Below, piece by piece: positions 8,490 through 17,207 of a DNA stretch of 64,000 nt. Position 1 is the stretch's first letter, and every line of letters starts with the position of its first letter. Origin of the DNA: Trichomonas vaginalis G3 (taxonomy: Eukaryota; Parabasalia; Trichomonadida; Trichomonadidae). The notes beneath the pieces were generated by a model. The model saw only the letters and a program-made list of their open reading frames with translations. It was not told the origin of the DNA and did no database searches. Where the stretch lies: contig NC_067207.1 of assembly GCF_026262505.1 (NCBI RefSeq), forward strand, positions 34,593,176-34,657,175, read 5' to 3'. A program made the translations under genes and the position numbers.

Positions 8490-10202
8490 TTACTTCTTGC
8501 TGTCAAGGTACTTCTTAACGCCGTATGCAACAGCTCCGACTGCTGCAGCACCGAGTGTTGCTCTGAAGCATGTCTGCCATGCAGTGTGTGAGAAAGACTT
8601 GATCAAAGCCTTGACCATGAACTTTGGTCTGTACTCGTAGTGGTGTATGCGAGGGATCTTTCTATCTTTGACGCCACAGAGCTGGTAAACTGCTGTCTGT
8701 GATGCACGAACAGAGTACTCGACAGTGAAGACGACATCGTCTGGGATCTCGACGAACTGGGATGTGAATGCGATGTTGACAGATCCCTTTGGAACTGGGA
8801 GTGGTCTATCGCTGCGGTTTCTGCACATGAACTGTGCAGTGATGAATGGCATGATGCATGGGCGACAGATTGCGTTCTTGATTGTGCTCTTGTCGAATCT
8901 GAGGTGTCCAATGAGCTCCTCAAGGATTTCTTCGCCTGTGCAATCAATCATCCTCTTGTGTACGAAGTTTCCGACTCTGTCTGGGAAGAGACCGTATCCC
9001 CAGAAGACTTGTGTTGTCGGTGGCTGGTTAAGGAAGTGTGGCTGCTTAGCAACAACGATTGACATAAGCCAGTTGCTGTCCTTGAAAGTGACGAGCGCGC
9101 CAGTGCCTGGTTCGTTGCCACTCCATGCGATCTCCTGATCGAAGAACGATGTATCATTGTTGATTGTGACTGTGAATGACTGCCAGACACTCTCTGGAAC
9201 ACAGCCGAAGAATGGTTCTGGATCGCCGAAGTCCTTGGAGAGCTTTGAAAGCTTCTCCCAGAGCTGCCATGATGTGCCATCCTCCTTTGTGAGGAACTTA
9301 GCTGGCTCTGTGTGTGTGCCGACTGATGCTGCATCTGTCATTGAGCCGTTCTGGATGAAGAAAAGATCCTCTTCGCGGAGGTTGACTTGTTCTGTCTTAC
9401 CATCAGAGTGTGTAATTGTAATAGACTTGGCAACCTTGCGATCTGTTGTCTTGTCAACGCTGACATCAACATCTGTAACGCGTGAGTCATTCTCGAAGAC
9501 AACACCCTTTGCGCGAAGGTCTTTCTCGAGTGGGAGAATGATACTGTCGTACTGGTTGAGTTCACTGCGTGCGACACCTTCGAGTGTTTCGATACGGACA
9601 AACTCGTGCATGAATCTGAGGAGGTATCTTCTGAATTCAGCAGCACTGTGCCATGGCTGGAATGCAAATGTTGTAGCCCACATGTACCAGAAGTTTGTTG
9701 TGAAGAAATGTGGACCGAAATGTTCACTAATCTTGCTCTTGCCGAGTTTATCTTCATCTGTGTTGACAAGAGCAAGAAGACTAAGACGGTCGCCCATGTC
9801 AAAGCCCATGCAGCGAACATCGTACTTCTGTCTGTTATGATCGACAACACGTGAGTTACTGTGTGTCTTGTATTCATGTGTGAACTCGTGGAGCTCTTCG
9901 TATGCTGTCTTTTCTGGATGGTGGACAGACTTGATGTCCTTGAGCATGTCTTGAAGGCACTCATATGTTGGAAGATTAAACATACGACCACCACGAATGA
10001 TGTAGCCGTGTTCTGGATCGCCGCAGCCATCCATAGATCCACCATTGACGTGTAATGCTTCGAAGATGGTGATGTTCTCCGGTTTGAACTTACCATCTCT
10101 GATCAGGAAGAAAGCAGCAGATAATGAGCCAATACCGCCACCAACAAAGTAGGCCTTCCTGTCTTCGTTGTGGAATTCTTGTGGTTGATGATGTCTAAAC
10201 AT
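8490..10202 (-). CDS. ohyA: Oleate hydratase (myosin-cross-reactive antigen family)
   Basis: A 570-residue FAD enzyme that adds water to the cis-9 double bond of oleate to give 10-hydroxystearate. A Rossmann FAD motif YFVGGGIGSLSAAFF lies at residues 18-32, followed by the family signature NGGSMDGCGDPEHGYIIRGGR near 53-73 with YEC just after; later blocks (FGPHFFTTNFWYMWATTFAFQPWHSAAEFRRY) match the 67-kDa antigen family. The last 25 residues end in a hydrophobic G/A-rich helix and basic tail, suggesting membrane contact as in bacterial enzymes. The family is mainly bacterial, so lateral transfer is likely; the gene is clearly more G+C- and C-ending-codon-rich than its neighbours, as also seen for highly expressed trichomonad genes. 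The initiator TCATTTTT lies just upstream. Confidence 0.93.
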   Translation of the reverse strand: MFRHHQPQEFHNEDRKAYFVGGGIGSLSAAFFLIRDGKFKPENITIFEALHVNGGSMDGCGDPEHGYIIRGGRMFNLPTYECLQDMLKDIKSVHHPEKTAYEELHEFTHEYKTHSNSRVVDHNRQKYDVRCMGFDMGDRLSLLALVNTDEDKLGKSKISEHFGPHFFTTNFWYMWATTFAFQPWHSAAEFRRYLLRFMHEFVRIETLEGVARSELNQYDSIILPLEKDLRAKGVVFENDSRVTDVDVSVDKTTDRKVAKSITITHSDGKTEQVNLREEDLFFIQNGSMTDAASVGTHTEPAKFLTKEDGTSWQLWEKLSKLSKDFGDPEPFFGCVPESVWQSFTVTINNDTSFFDQEIAWSGNEPGTGALVTFKDSNWLMSIVVAKQPHFLNQPPTTQVFWGYGLFPDRVGNFVHKRMIDCTGEEILEELIGHLRFDKSTIKNAICRPCIMPFITAQFMCRNRSDRPLPVPKGSVNIAFTSQFVEIPDDVVFTVEYSVRASQTAVYQLCGVKDRKIPRIHHYEYRPKFMVKALIKSFSHTAWQTCFRATLGAAAVGAVAYGVKKYLDSKK

Positions 10203-10211
10203 CTAATCCAA

Positions 10212-10217
10212 AAATGA
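10212..10217 (-). promoter_or_regulatory. Initiator (Inr) of the oleate hydratase gene
   Basis: TCATTT on the minus strand fits the Trichomonas initiator TCA+1Y(T/A). The start A would lie about 13 bases before the ATG, the usual very short 5' UTR. Confidence 0.7.
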
Positions 10218-11352
10218 AGTTAACAAACATAGATCGAACAATTTTACAATAAAGTTCTCAATCAGCGGAAATCCTCTCAATTTCCGATTATTTCATATTT
10301 AATCTTTTCAATTTGATCGTGTTTCTTAAGGGTATAGTCCACTAAAAATTTTTAAGTTTTGACAATGAAAATAAGCTCTGTGACCATGTAAATATATATC
10401 TATGCAAAACGAGAGGTTATGCCATAATTTTTTTTAGTTATCAAATTTTCCTTTTTTTGAGAGAAGTCTCTCAATAATTTGAGAAGAATCTTTGATATAA
10501 AGAAATACACATTTGTAGAACGAAGTAAGTGTTTTCCAAACATTTTATATGTTCATCCTGTATAACAATATAAAGCTGCATAGTGCCATCTTGTGCGTTT
10601 GCTATTTTATGTACTTTTCATTGAGATAATCCCTCTTCTCGGGTGGGGCGGCGACAAATTTGCCCAGCCAGTAAAGTATTCAATTGTTTTTTTTTTGCAT
10701 TTTTTTTAAAGCTTCTTAACTTAAATCATGGAATGTCTCAAAGACAAAAATAGCATACAGCATGTAAAGCTAAAGAAAGATAATCATAATTAATACCTTA
10801 ATTTTTAATATTACGCATTTTTAGGTGCAAAATTTAAAAACATTCTAATACAATAGAGCAGTTTCCAAAAGTAGCATACAGCATGCAAAGCTAAAGAAAG
10901 ATAATCATAATTAATACCTTAATTTTTAATATTACGCATTTTTAGGTGCAAAATTTAAAAACATTCTAATACAATAGAGCAGTTTCCAAAAGTAGCATAC
11001 AGCATGCAAAGCTAAAGAAAGATAATCATAATTAATACCTTTAAAGTTTAAAATCTTGATTTTTTTTAAAATCAAATATTTATAACTTTAATACATACAG
11101 CTTAAACCTTATTCTTGTTTTCTCTTGTGAGAAAGCAATCTTACAAAGCTAACAATCCTAAAAAATAAAGAATTAAAATTTAATAATTTAATCTAACAAA
11201 ATTTCTCTCTTTATCCTTTTGCACTCTTTATATGCAACTCAAATCCATCATATAATATTCCTATAATACTCTTGCCTCAAACAATGACGAACAAACTGCT
11301 ATTCTCATTTAATTACAGACCAAATCTATTCAAATTTCTGAATTTTTAATTT
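10218..11352. other. Intergenic DNA with repeats, no gene seen
   Basis: AT-rich spacer between the divergently arranged oleate hydratase and zinc-finger genes. It holds the 121-bp tandem repeat described separately; otherwise only short frames. Confidence 0.6.
10751..11040. repeat. 121-bp tandem repeat, about 2.4 units
   Basis: Units beginning TAGCATACAGCATG start at 10751, 10872 and 10993 and are nearly identical; the third is partial. Contains TTTTTAATATTACGC in each full unit. No coding potential seen. Confidence 0.8.
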
Positions 11353-11358
11353 TCATTT
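11353..11358 (+). promoter_or_regulatory. Initiator (Inr) of the zinc-finger gene
   Basis: TCATTT fits the trichomonad initiator; the start A lies 13 bases before the ATG at 11368. Confidence 0.65.
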
Positions 11359-11367
11359 CAATTTCAA

Positions 11368-11895
11368 ATGGAATTAGAAGAAGAAACTATCTTTACTGTT
11401 ATGGATCTTTGTAAATTTGGAGTTAAACAAGAAATACAAGCACAGTATGGATATGGTGAACGTGTCAGAAAAGAAAGATCTCAGATTTCATTCCACTGCA
11501 AATATCCAAAATGTCCTGCACATTTTAATGTTGCAATCTTGGATCAAAATAAATACAAACTAATCAAAATAGTTGAAGAACATGATCATTCCGCCCCAAA
11601 TGACAAAAGTCAATATTCGTCTGTCTTTTATCGCAAATATTTAGAACATTACTTCCAAACAGATGACAATCAAAGAGCGATAGCACAGCTAAATGCATTC
11701 AAAGATCTTGAAATTCCTCTTACAGGTCCGTCCATTCCAGAGATGTACGCTCAAAAATCACGTGCAATCAAACGATTTGCAGAGAGAATACATGCTCTTC
11801 AAACTAGATATTCTCCTGACGATGTTGTGTCATTGCAAATCTTTGTTCAGACAGTACAAGAAGAATCTCCAGATGATCTCATTGCATTTGAAGTT
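11368..11895 (+). pseudogene. Host FLYWCH/FAR1-like zinc-finger gene, interrupted by element B
   Basis: About 176 residues of host coding sequence remain. A zinc-binding domain is visible near residues 47-74: C-x4-C (CKYPKCPAHF), a beta stretch, then HDH, as in the N-terminal zinc domains of MULE transposases and the transcription factors derived from them. The frame then runs straight into the left end of Maverick B at AGTATAC and picks up 26 foreign codons before a stop. To the right of B, coding-like sequence (FDSDEIVKNVFHIL) resumes near 29456 and may be the rest of the gene. A MULE relic or a host DNA-binding protein are both possible. Confidence 0.6.
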
Positions 11896-12150
11896 AGTAT
11901 ACATATCTTCAGTACGGTGGCACTGCGCGCCATCTTACCGAAGATATGTCAATCTGACACTTTACAAAACCACTAACGTATATTTTACATCGCAGATGCA
12001 ATATTTCTAATAACCTTAAACTATTTCTGCCACGTAAAGTATTTATCACATAAACCACCTCATCTCACCTCTCTGTACGTTATATATTGTGCGCAGGTCA
12101 TTGCCCATGGCAACTCCCCGCGACACAATGCACGTGCATGAAAAAATAAA

Positions 12151-12222
12151 CGTTCTCACTAACGTTCTCACTAACGTTCTCACTAACGTTCTCACTAACG
12201 TACACACTAACGTTCTCACTTA
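12151..12222. repeat. 12-bp minisatellite in the left TIR
   Basis: Six units of CGTTCTCACTAA (one variant, CGTACACACTAA) lie at the 3' end of the TIR gene. The right TIR has only the single flanking copy, so the array expanded after the ends separated. Confidence 0.8.
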
Positions 12223-12542
12223 CAAAAGTATTGCAACTCTTTCCATTGCTGTGCTTCATATAACAGCTCATATTCTTCAGTATCACTACTGTCGCTCCAA
12301 TCGTCAGAGTCAAAGTCACTGTCAAAATAAATGTTAGTAAGTTTTGACAAAGCTAATGAAACACGTTTACCGTTTGTATCTACTGCTTGTATATATCTTC
12401 CATTATGTTTGCTATCATAAATGCTTAAACTAACTTTACCCTTTCTCCCTCGTATCTGATAGAATGTATTCTCACGCGGAACGAAGAACAAGTTCTTGAA
12501 CTCATGACCGTTGTAGTTTGTTATCTCAATAGTTTTCGTCAT
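12216..12542 (-). CDS. TIR-encoded small protein, left copy
   Basis: A 108-residue protein starting MTKTIEITNYNGHEFKNLFF. The same gene lies in the right TIR (28920-29240), about four residues in five identical. It has a compact beta-rich N-terminal half (FYQIRGRKGKVSLS) and a D/S/E-rich acidic patch before the end (EAQQWKELQYFCK). The acidic patch recalls DNA mimics or activators, but no family is recognised. Start chosen at the ATG shared by both copies. Being in the TIR, it is present twice per element. Confidence 0.7.
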   Translation of the reverse strand: MTKTIEITNYNGHEFKNLFFVPRENTFYQIRGRKGKVSLSIYDSKHNGRYIQAVDTNGKRVSLALSKLTNIYFDSDFDSDDWSDSSDTEEYELLYEAQQWKELQYFCK

Positions 12543-12611
12543 TACATCCAAATAAAAATTTTCAGTAAAAAATAAAACTAACGTTAAAATTTTCTCATAA
12601 CATAAACGTTC

Positions 12612-13139
12612 TCATTGCTTTATAACTCTCTTCCTTGGTTTCTTTTTAGTTGCTTTCTTAACATCTGTCTCCAACTTGACTGTCTTTCTTCTTCGTCCGT
12701 AATGATACCAGTTACTTCCACCAGTCAATGGGTCAAATGGTCTTTCGTAAGGGTTTCCATACATTCCATAGGGACCATACGGAAGAACTACTAGTGGAGA
12801 AGAAACATTTTCTTTAGTTCCATCGACTCTATTTAAATGCATTGTTTCACCTTTCATCTGGTCATTAAAGTCTTTTGCGTGTTTTGCAAACTCATCGTCC
12901 TTTCCTAAAGCATTTTCTGACTCAGTCGCAACCAAATTGGATGCTTTATTTATGAGCCCTATTTTATTTAATCTTAACTTCTTTGCAACCCAGCCTCCAA
13001 TCTTCCCTTTATTTGCATCTAATGTCTTCGAAACCCTTCCTCCACTCATTTTATTTACTGCGTCATAAGCTCCAAGTGCTTTTGCTCCAAATGCTAATGC
13101 TTTTGTTCCCATTGTGCCTAAAGCTGCCCAAGCTACCAT
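12612..13139 (-). CDS. Basic virion-like protein with hydrophobic start
   Basis: A 175-residue protein. The first 35 residues are A/G-rich and hydrophobic (ALAFGAKALGAYDAV), the centre has a proline/tyrosine/glycine patch (YGPYGMYGNPYERPFDP), and the tail is strongly basic (KKKPRKRVIKQ). Such a tail would bind DNA; the start could touch membrane. Position next to two further minus-strand genes with start and stop codons directly abutting suggests co-expression. Perhaps a minor core or pVI-like protein; not certain. Confidence 0.55.
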   Translation of the reverse strand: MVAWAALGTMGTKALAFGAKALGAYDAVNKMSGGRVSKTLDANKGKIGGWVAKKLRLNKIGLINKASNLVATESENALGKDDEFAKHAKDFNDQMKGETMHLNRVDGTKENVSSPLVVLPYGPYGMYGNPYERPFDPLTGGSNWYHYGRRRKTVKLETDVKKATKKKPRKRVIKQ

Positions 13140-13337
13140 TTACACCATATTAAAATCATCTCTCTTCAATATTATCTCATAAAAGTTCTCGTTACTGGAG
13201 AAAGTCAATGAAACATAAACGTTCTCATTCATAAACTTCTTTCTTATATCATCTATACGCTTCAAAATGTCTGAACAATTGCTAACATCTTCTACAACAG
13301 TTATTTCATCATGAATGACCTTCAAGAACAAGCTCAT
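13140..13337 (-). CDS. Small 65-residue Maverick protein
   Basis: An unrecognised protein in a tight minus-strand row: its stop abuts the ATG of the 12612-13139 gene, and its own ATG abuts the stop of the upstream penton-like gene. It is slightly acidic, with a beta-strand-like middle (NVYVSLTFSSNENFYEI). The packing is the main evidence that it is real. Confidence 0.5.
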   Translation of the reverse strand: MSLFLKVIHDEITVVEDVSNCSDILKRIDDIRKKFMNENVYVSLTFSSNENFYEIILKRDDFNMV

Positions 13338-14219
13338 TTAATATGCTATTAAAATCATCTCAATAATGAGTCCATCCTTTCCGTCTTTGGGTAGCACAAC
13401 ATCTTTCATTGAAGAAGGTTCGACAAGTCTTATGTTAAACTTACTGACAAAGTTTGTTATACTATAATGCTTCGGCGGCGAATACATGTAGTTTGAAAGA
13501 CATAATATAGATTCTTCAGCAAATTCACTTATACTGGATTTTATAACAATGTTCTCACGAGACCAAATACCACCAATTGACAATCTTGTAAGCAATCCTG
13601 CTGAACCTTCTACTGTAAACGTCGATGGTAACATTCCACGAAGGTCATCTATTGACATCGTTGAGTCACTGTATTTAAATATTTTCTTAAAGCAATCGTC
13701 ATTATCTAACCAGGCAATAGCTTTGAAGTTTTCATTCGAATATACATCTGCTTCATTAAATGTAAAACCTGACTTCTTTGCAGAGACGACTTTAAAATCT
13801 ATTGAGTTTGTTTCAAAATTATATGCTATAGTAACTTCTGAAGGTAATGGATGTCCTTCCGCAGTCAGTTGTTCTCTCACTACCGTTTGAAGCTTTGTGT
13901 TAAAAACTTTCATGTCATCTCCTGTATCTAAGTTCACATACACAGCAACAGGGAAACTATCTTGCTTCTTTGTTTCATCATTATACCTCAAAACATTAAA
14001 GTTCTTCAATAATATTGTTCTTCCTGCTGGAATACTTCGAACCTGCCTGATTTCAATAGCTTTCTCACCTCCTACATACTCTACCCAGTGTCTTGGATAT
14101 TCATAAGTATACTGACTTTCTTGAATTTTGGTAGGTTTCATCATAACGTGTTCATAGTATATCTTTATACTCTTGTCAGTTAGACTCGGTGCTATGTTCT
14201 GAATATTTCTGACTTGCAT
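13338..14219 (-). CDS. Penton-like minor capsid protein candidate
   Basis: A 293-residue beta-rich protein. Near residue 45 it has YEYPRHWVEYVGGEKAIEIR; the same pattern, F/Y-x-Y/F-P-x-x-W ... K-x-I-x-I/F, is in the products encoded at 36064-36913 and at 24825-25681. Near the C-terminus all share a strand ending like DGLIIEMILI. The size and repeated use per element fit a minor capsid (penton) or spike protein with a jelly-roll fold; this is inference. The ATG at 14217-14219 was chosen because it lies 16 bases from the divergent ATPase start and shares its leader; the longer frame overlaps that gene. Confidence 0.6.
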   Translation of the reverse strand: MQVRNIQNIAPSLTDKSIKIYYEHVMMKPTKIQESQYTYEYPRHWVEYVGGEKAIEIRQVRSIPAGRTILLKNFNVLRYNDETKKQDSFPVAVYVNLDTGDDMKVFNTKLQTVVREQLTAEGHPLPSEVTIAYNFETNSIDFKVVSAKKSGFTFNEADVYSNENFKAIAWLDNDDCFKKIFKYSDSTMSIDDLRGMLPSTFTVEGSAGLLTRLSIGGIWSRENIVIKSSISEFAEESILCLSNYMYSPPKHYSITNFVSKFNIRLVEPSSMKDVVLPKDGKDGLIIEMILIAY

Positions 14220-14235
14220 TTTTAATGGAGATAAA
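14220..14235. promoter_or_regulatory. 16-bp two-way Maverick leader
   Basis: TTTTAATGGAGATAAA is the whole space between two ATGs on opposite strands (penton-like and packaging ATPase). It reads as a T-run on one strand and ATAAAATG on the other, so it may serve both genes. Confidence 0.5.
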
Positions 14236-15123
14236 ATGAAGCATTTAATACATGACGTAGATGAAGACATGAATGAAACTACAGACAAACTTAACTCTTC
14301 TCTCATTCTTCATTTCAGTAAGGACTATGAGTTCTGTTCAAATGGTGTTTATTTCTATTGTGGAAAGATGGGTTCAGGTAAGACATTTAACCTCATTCGT
14401 CATATACTCATAACAGAACGTTTAGGAAATGACTCATATTATGACCAAATCATTATATCAGCAACTTCAGACTCTATGGACTCAACAGCGAAAACATTTA
14501 TGTCAAAAGTTCAAGCCTCTGTCGTTAAAGTTCCAGACAGTGAACTCATTGAATTTCTTCAACGTTACATTCGACGTAAGAGGAAATATTATGCCATCGT
14601 TGAATTTATACAGTCAGGAATGCAAAAGACTTCTGAGGAGATGGAAAGAATTATTGACAAACACCACTTACGTCAATACTCAGGAGTATACAATATGAAA
14701 CGACTTACAAACTACATTCTGTCAAAACTTTCAAAATACCCCTTCAAAAAATATCCATCAAACACTTTATTAGTTTGTGACGACTTCGCCGGAAAAGGTT
14801 TAGTGTCAAAACCAGACTCACCATTAGCTAACATCATAACTAAAGTCAGACATTACCATTTAACTGTAGCAATACTTATGCAAACATGGAGGTTTTTAGC
14901 TTTAAACATAAAACGTCTCATAACTGACTTCGTTATCTTTCAAGGTTTCTCACGTTATGATATTGAACTCATTTGGAAACAGTCAGGTATAACATTACCT
15001 TTTGAAGAAATTTGGGAAGCATATAAGTCTCTCATCTCTCCTCGTTCATACCTTGAGATTCATATCATGACTAATACCATTAAAGTCAAAAATATTCCAT
15101 GGGAACGACCAACATTGTTTTAA
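14236..15123 (+). CDS. DNA-packaging ATPase (FtsK/HerA, A32-like)
   Basis: A 295-residue motor for loading DNA into the capsid. Walker A GKMGSGKT lies at residues 43-50 after a hydrophobic strand (VYFYCG); Walker B is LLVCDDFAG at about 178-186. The block EEMERIIDKHH at about 134-144 is shared with the ATPase at 60373-61206 (EEMQRILDKHH), showing that B and D carry close relatives, while element A has a more distant one. The frame is complete. Its 3' end overlaps the convergent gene at 15120-15380 by four bases. Confidence 0.88.
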   Translation: MKHLIHDVDEDMNETTDKLNSSLILHFSKDYEFCSNGVYFYCGKMGSGKTFNLIRHILITERLGNDSYYDQIIISATSDSMDSTAKTFMSKVQASVVKVPDSELIEFLQRYIRRKRKYYAIVEFIQSGMQKTSEEMERIIDKHHLRQYSGVYNMKRLTNYILSKLSKYPFKKYPSNTLLVCDDFAGKGLVSKPDSPLANIITKVRHYHLTVAILMQTWRFLALNIKRLITDFVIFQGFSRYDIELIWKQSGITLPFEEIWEAYKSLISPRSYLEIHIMTNTIKVKNIPWERPTLF

Positions 15124-15380
15124 AGCTTAACCTTCAATTGACTGATGGTAAACAAATTCCATGCATCTCTGTCGCCATTTCTGTTAATATTTTTGCTGTC
15201 ATTCATATCATCCACTTCCCCATCCGTTAGCTTTTGAGGATATGCGTTAGAATAGCTGTTCTTAAATGAAGGCTTTTCACCTTTGAGAGCATAAACTCTA
15301 TAACTTTCTGCATACTTTATGTTTGAACCTCCTGAGCCATCATTGACATAAATTTTTATAGGCTTCCACCCTTTGTTCAT
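15120..15380 (-). CDS. Unrecognised 86-residue Maverick protein
   Basis: A small protein convergent with the packaging ATPase and overlapping its end by four bases. Starts MNKGWKPIKIYVNDG; rich in N, D, S and K, with no membrane segment. No family recognised. Confidence 0.45.
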   Translation of the reverse strand: MNKGWKPIKIYVNDGSGGSNIKYAESYRVYALKGEKPSFKNSYSNAYPQKLTDGEVDDMNDSKNINRNGDRDAWNLFTISQLKVKL

Positions 15381-15541
15381 GTTCCTGCTTCTTCCCTTAG
15401 CTTTTGTTCAGTAGTTCTACATCTTATACACAGCACCTGTCTCAGTGAATTCAACAATATTTCATTCGTTAGCTTACATTCAAACCCTTGTCGAGTATAT
15501 TGTTCATTTCATACATATAAAAGGTTTTTATTCTATATGAA

Positions 15542-16161
15542 ATGAGAAGCAAATCCATCTTAGCTGGTGCCGTTAATGTTCCAATTGAACCAACATCAAA
15601 TGTTGACTCACGAACGACAAACAATATTGTCATAAAGAACTATAGTTCAGAGTGTTTGAAAGAAAAGAACCAGAACTTAAGTCGGTGAATTTAAACTCAG
15701 CTTCAAGTGCAAACGCTCTAAGCTACATCAGATGTTAAGTTAGAGTATCCACCACTGACCAAGTTCTTTCAAGAGAAGCCAACGACAACCCTTACACAAA
15801 TGTTCAAACAAATCCTTCAGATAACGTAGACCATTACCTTCTTCAGTTATACCAAACTATCTTACTCAAAGACGATAAGAAGCTTTTGACAAATCTTATA
15901 AGTAAGAACCAAAGAATTCTAACAAAGGAGGACCTTGAAAATGTTATATCACGAATAACAGGGAAACAATGTGTCATTGACTATCTCGACCCTGAAATCG
16001 AATGCTGTGGTCAAACTCCACTATTCATGAAAATAGGTAACATCCGCATCATTGAAACACCAGGAACTACAGGAGTTGAGTTTAAGTATAAATATTCGAA
16101 CGAGTATACAAAACTATCTACTGACTATAAACTTTGTTTGAAATATGTTTTAGTAAATTAA
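15542..16161 (+). other. Small-gene pair region with the Cys-Cys-Gly protein family
   Basis: The first part starts with MRSKSILAGAVNVPIEP at 15542 and the last part (15886-16161) carries the CCG motif and DYKLCLKYVL tail shared with the gene at 103-444 of element A. In A the partner gene upstream also starts with a basic run. So the same two-gene set is present, here in broken condition. Functions unknown. Confidence 0.5.
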
Positions 16162-16172
16162 AGCAGTCAGGA

Positions 16173-16205
16173 GGGCTCTTTGAGCCCATCTTGGCGCTTT
16201 GCGCC
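16173..16205. repeat. Two GC-rich hairpins between convergent genes
   Basis: GGGCTC-TTT-GAGCCC (16173-16187) and GGCGC-TTT-GCGCC (16193-16205) stand side by side in the 60 bases between the ends of a plus-strand and a minus-strand gene. They could mark 3' ends of both transcripts, which is inference: eukaryotic genes do not need such stems. Confidence 0.55.
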
Positions 16206-16221
16206 GTTAGTCAAAAAAATT

Positions 16222-17188
16222 TCAAGTTAGCAATTTGTAATATCTATCCAAAACTTCTTCAACAGTATCGAACTCATCTTCATAATGCAAACCCAATCTT
16301 ATTGACTTGGTGCAGTTTTCACTAACACAATATTTTTCTGTTCTCTTGACTGACATAACTAATTCATTTGTTTCATCAAACAGCAACAACCAAAGTTCAT
16401 GACCTAATACATAACATTCATACTTTATATTTTTAGCTCTGAGTTCTCTTGTAAGCTGTTGCATTTAATATTTTCTAAAAAGTCAACTTCAACAGTCATT
16501 CGCACTGGTGCCTTCAGTTCTACAGGCTCTCCTTGAAAGTCAACAAGTCTGAATTGCATGTCTTTCAAATTATGAGGACTAATGCGAACCCATTTACCTA
16601 AATGAGTTGCTATGACAGGAACGTTTGGAATGAACATTGAATTGACTGCATAACAGAAGGATTTATATTCTACTGAACCTTTACTATTAACTCCTGAAAT
16701 ACCTGTGACATTAGCTATTTTTGACTCAATGTATAAACAATTGCCATAACATACATATGGAACAGATTTCATCTCAATCGTTTGTCAACACTTTTCAAAG
16801 GAAATGTCATATGGTATGCTCCCAGAAGCAATTGAACTCTATGACTCATTCGTGTTATCTTAAACTCCTTCGCATAACTGAACTTCAATGTTCCCTCAGA
16901 AGAGAGTTCGACATCTATGTTGTCAATAGTTTCTTCATTTATGAGAGTATTTATGACTCCAGCAATTTTATCTATTCTATACCCAGCTCTGTTAGGAAAT
17001 GTTATAACACTTCTTTTGTCATCTATTTCAATCTCCATGAAATCTGTTTCATCTGTTATGACAAAAGTTGCGATAGTATTGAAGTCAACAACTCTGAAAG
17101 CAAGCGCTTCATTCTGAAGACCTAAGTTTGTTTGTAGCTTTACTGTCCCGTATTCGTTTGGGTCTGTACTTTGCAAATAGAACAACAT
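16222..17188 (-). other. Minus-strand region with penton-like coding fragments
   Basis: A row of short beta-rich minus-strand frames. The part near 16.8-17.2 kb starts MLFYLQSTDPNEYGTVKLQ and includes VITFPNRAGYRIDKIAGVI; the part near 16.5 kb includes APVRMTVEVDF, like the C-terminal strand of the penton-like genes; the last (16222-16464, 80 residues) starts MQQLTRELRAKNIKYECYV and may be a separate small gene. The similarity to the penton-like family is faint. The region appears broken, so no single product is drawn. Confidence 0.4.
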
Positions 17189-17207
17189 TTTTTATTCTCA
17201 TTAAAAT

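Larger units (their letters stand above)
11896..12542. repeat. Left terminal inverted repeat of B
   Basis: Matches 28920-29442 in reverse. The outer 93 bases and the enclosed small gene are conserved; the stretch between them is diverged and carries a 12-bp minisatellite not present on the right. The outer tip can fold: ACATATCTTC at 11901-11910 pairs perfectly with GAAGATATGT at 11940-11949. Confidence 0.85.

Noticed and set aside
8603-10096. Long antisense frames over the oleate hydratase gene (up to 252 residues)
   Set aside because: They result from the strong codon bias of the real gene and show S/T/H-rich nonsense with no family match.
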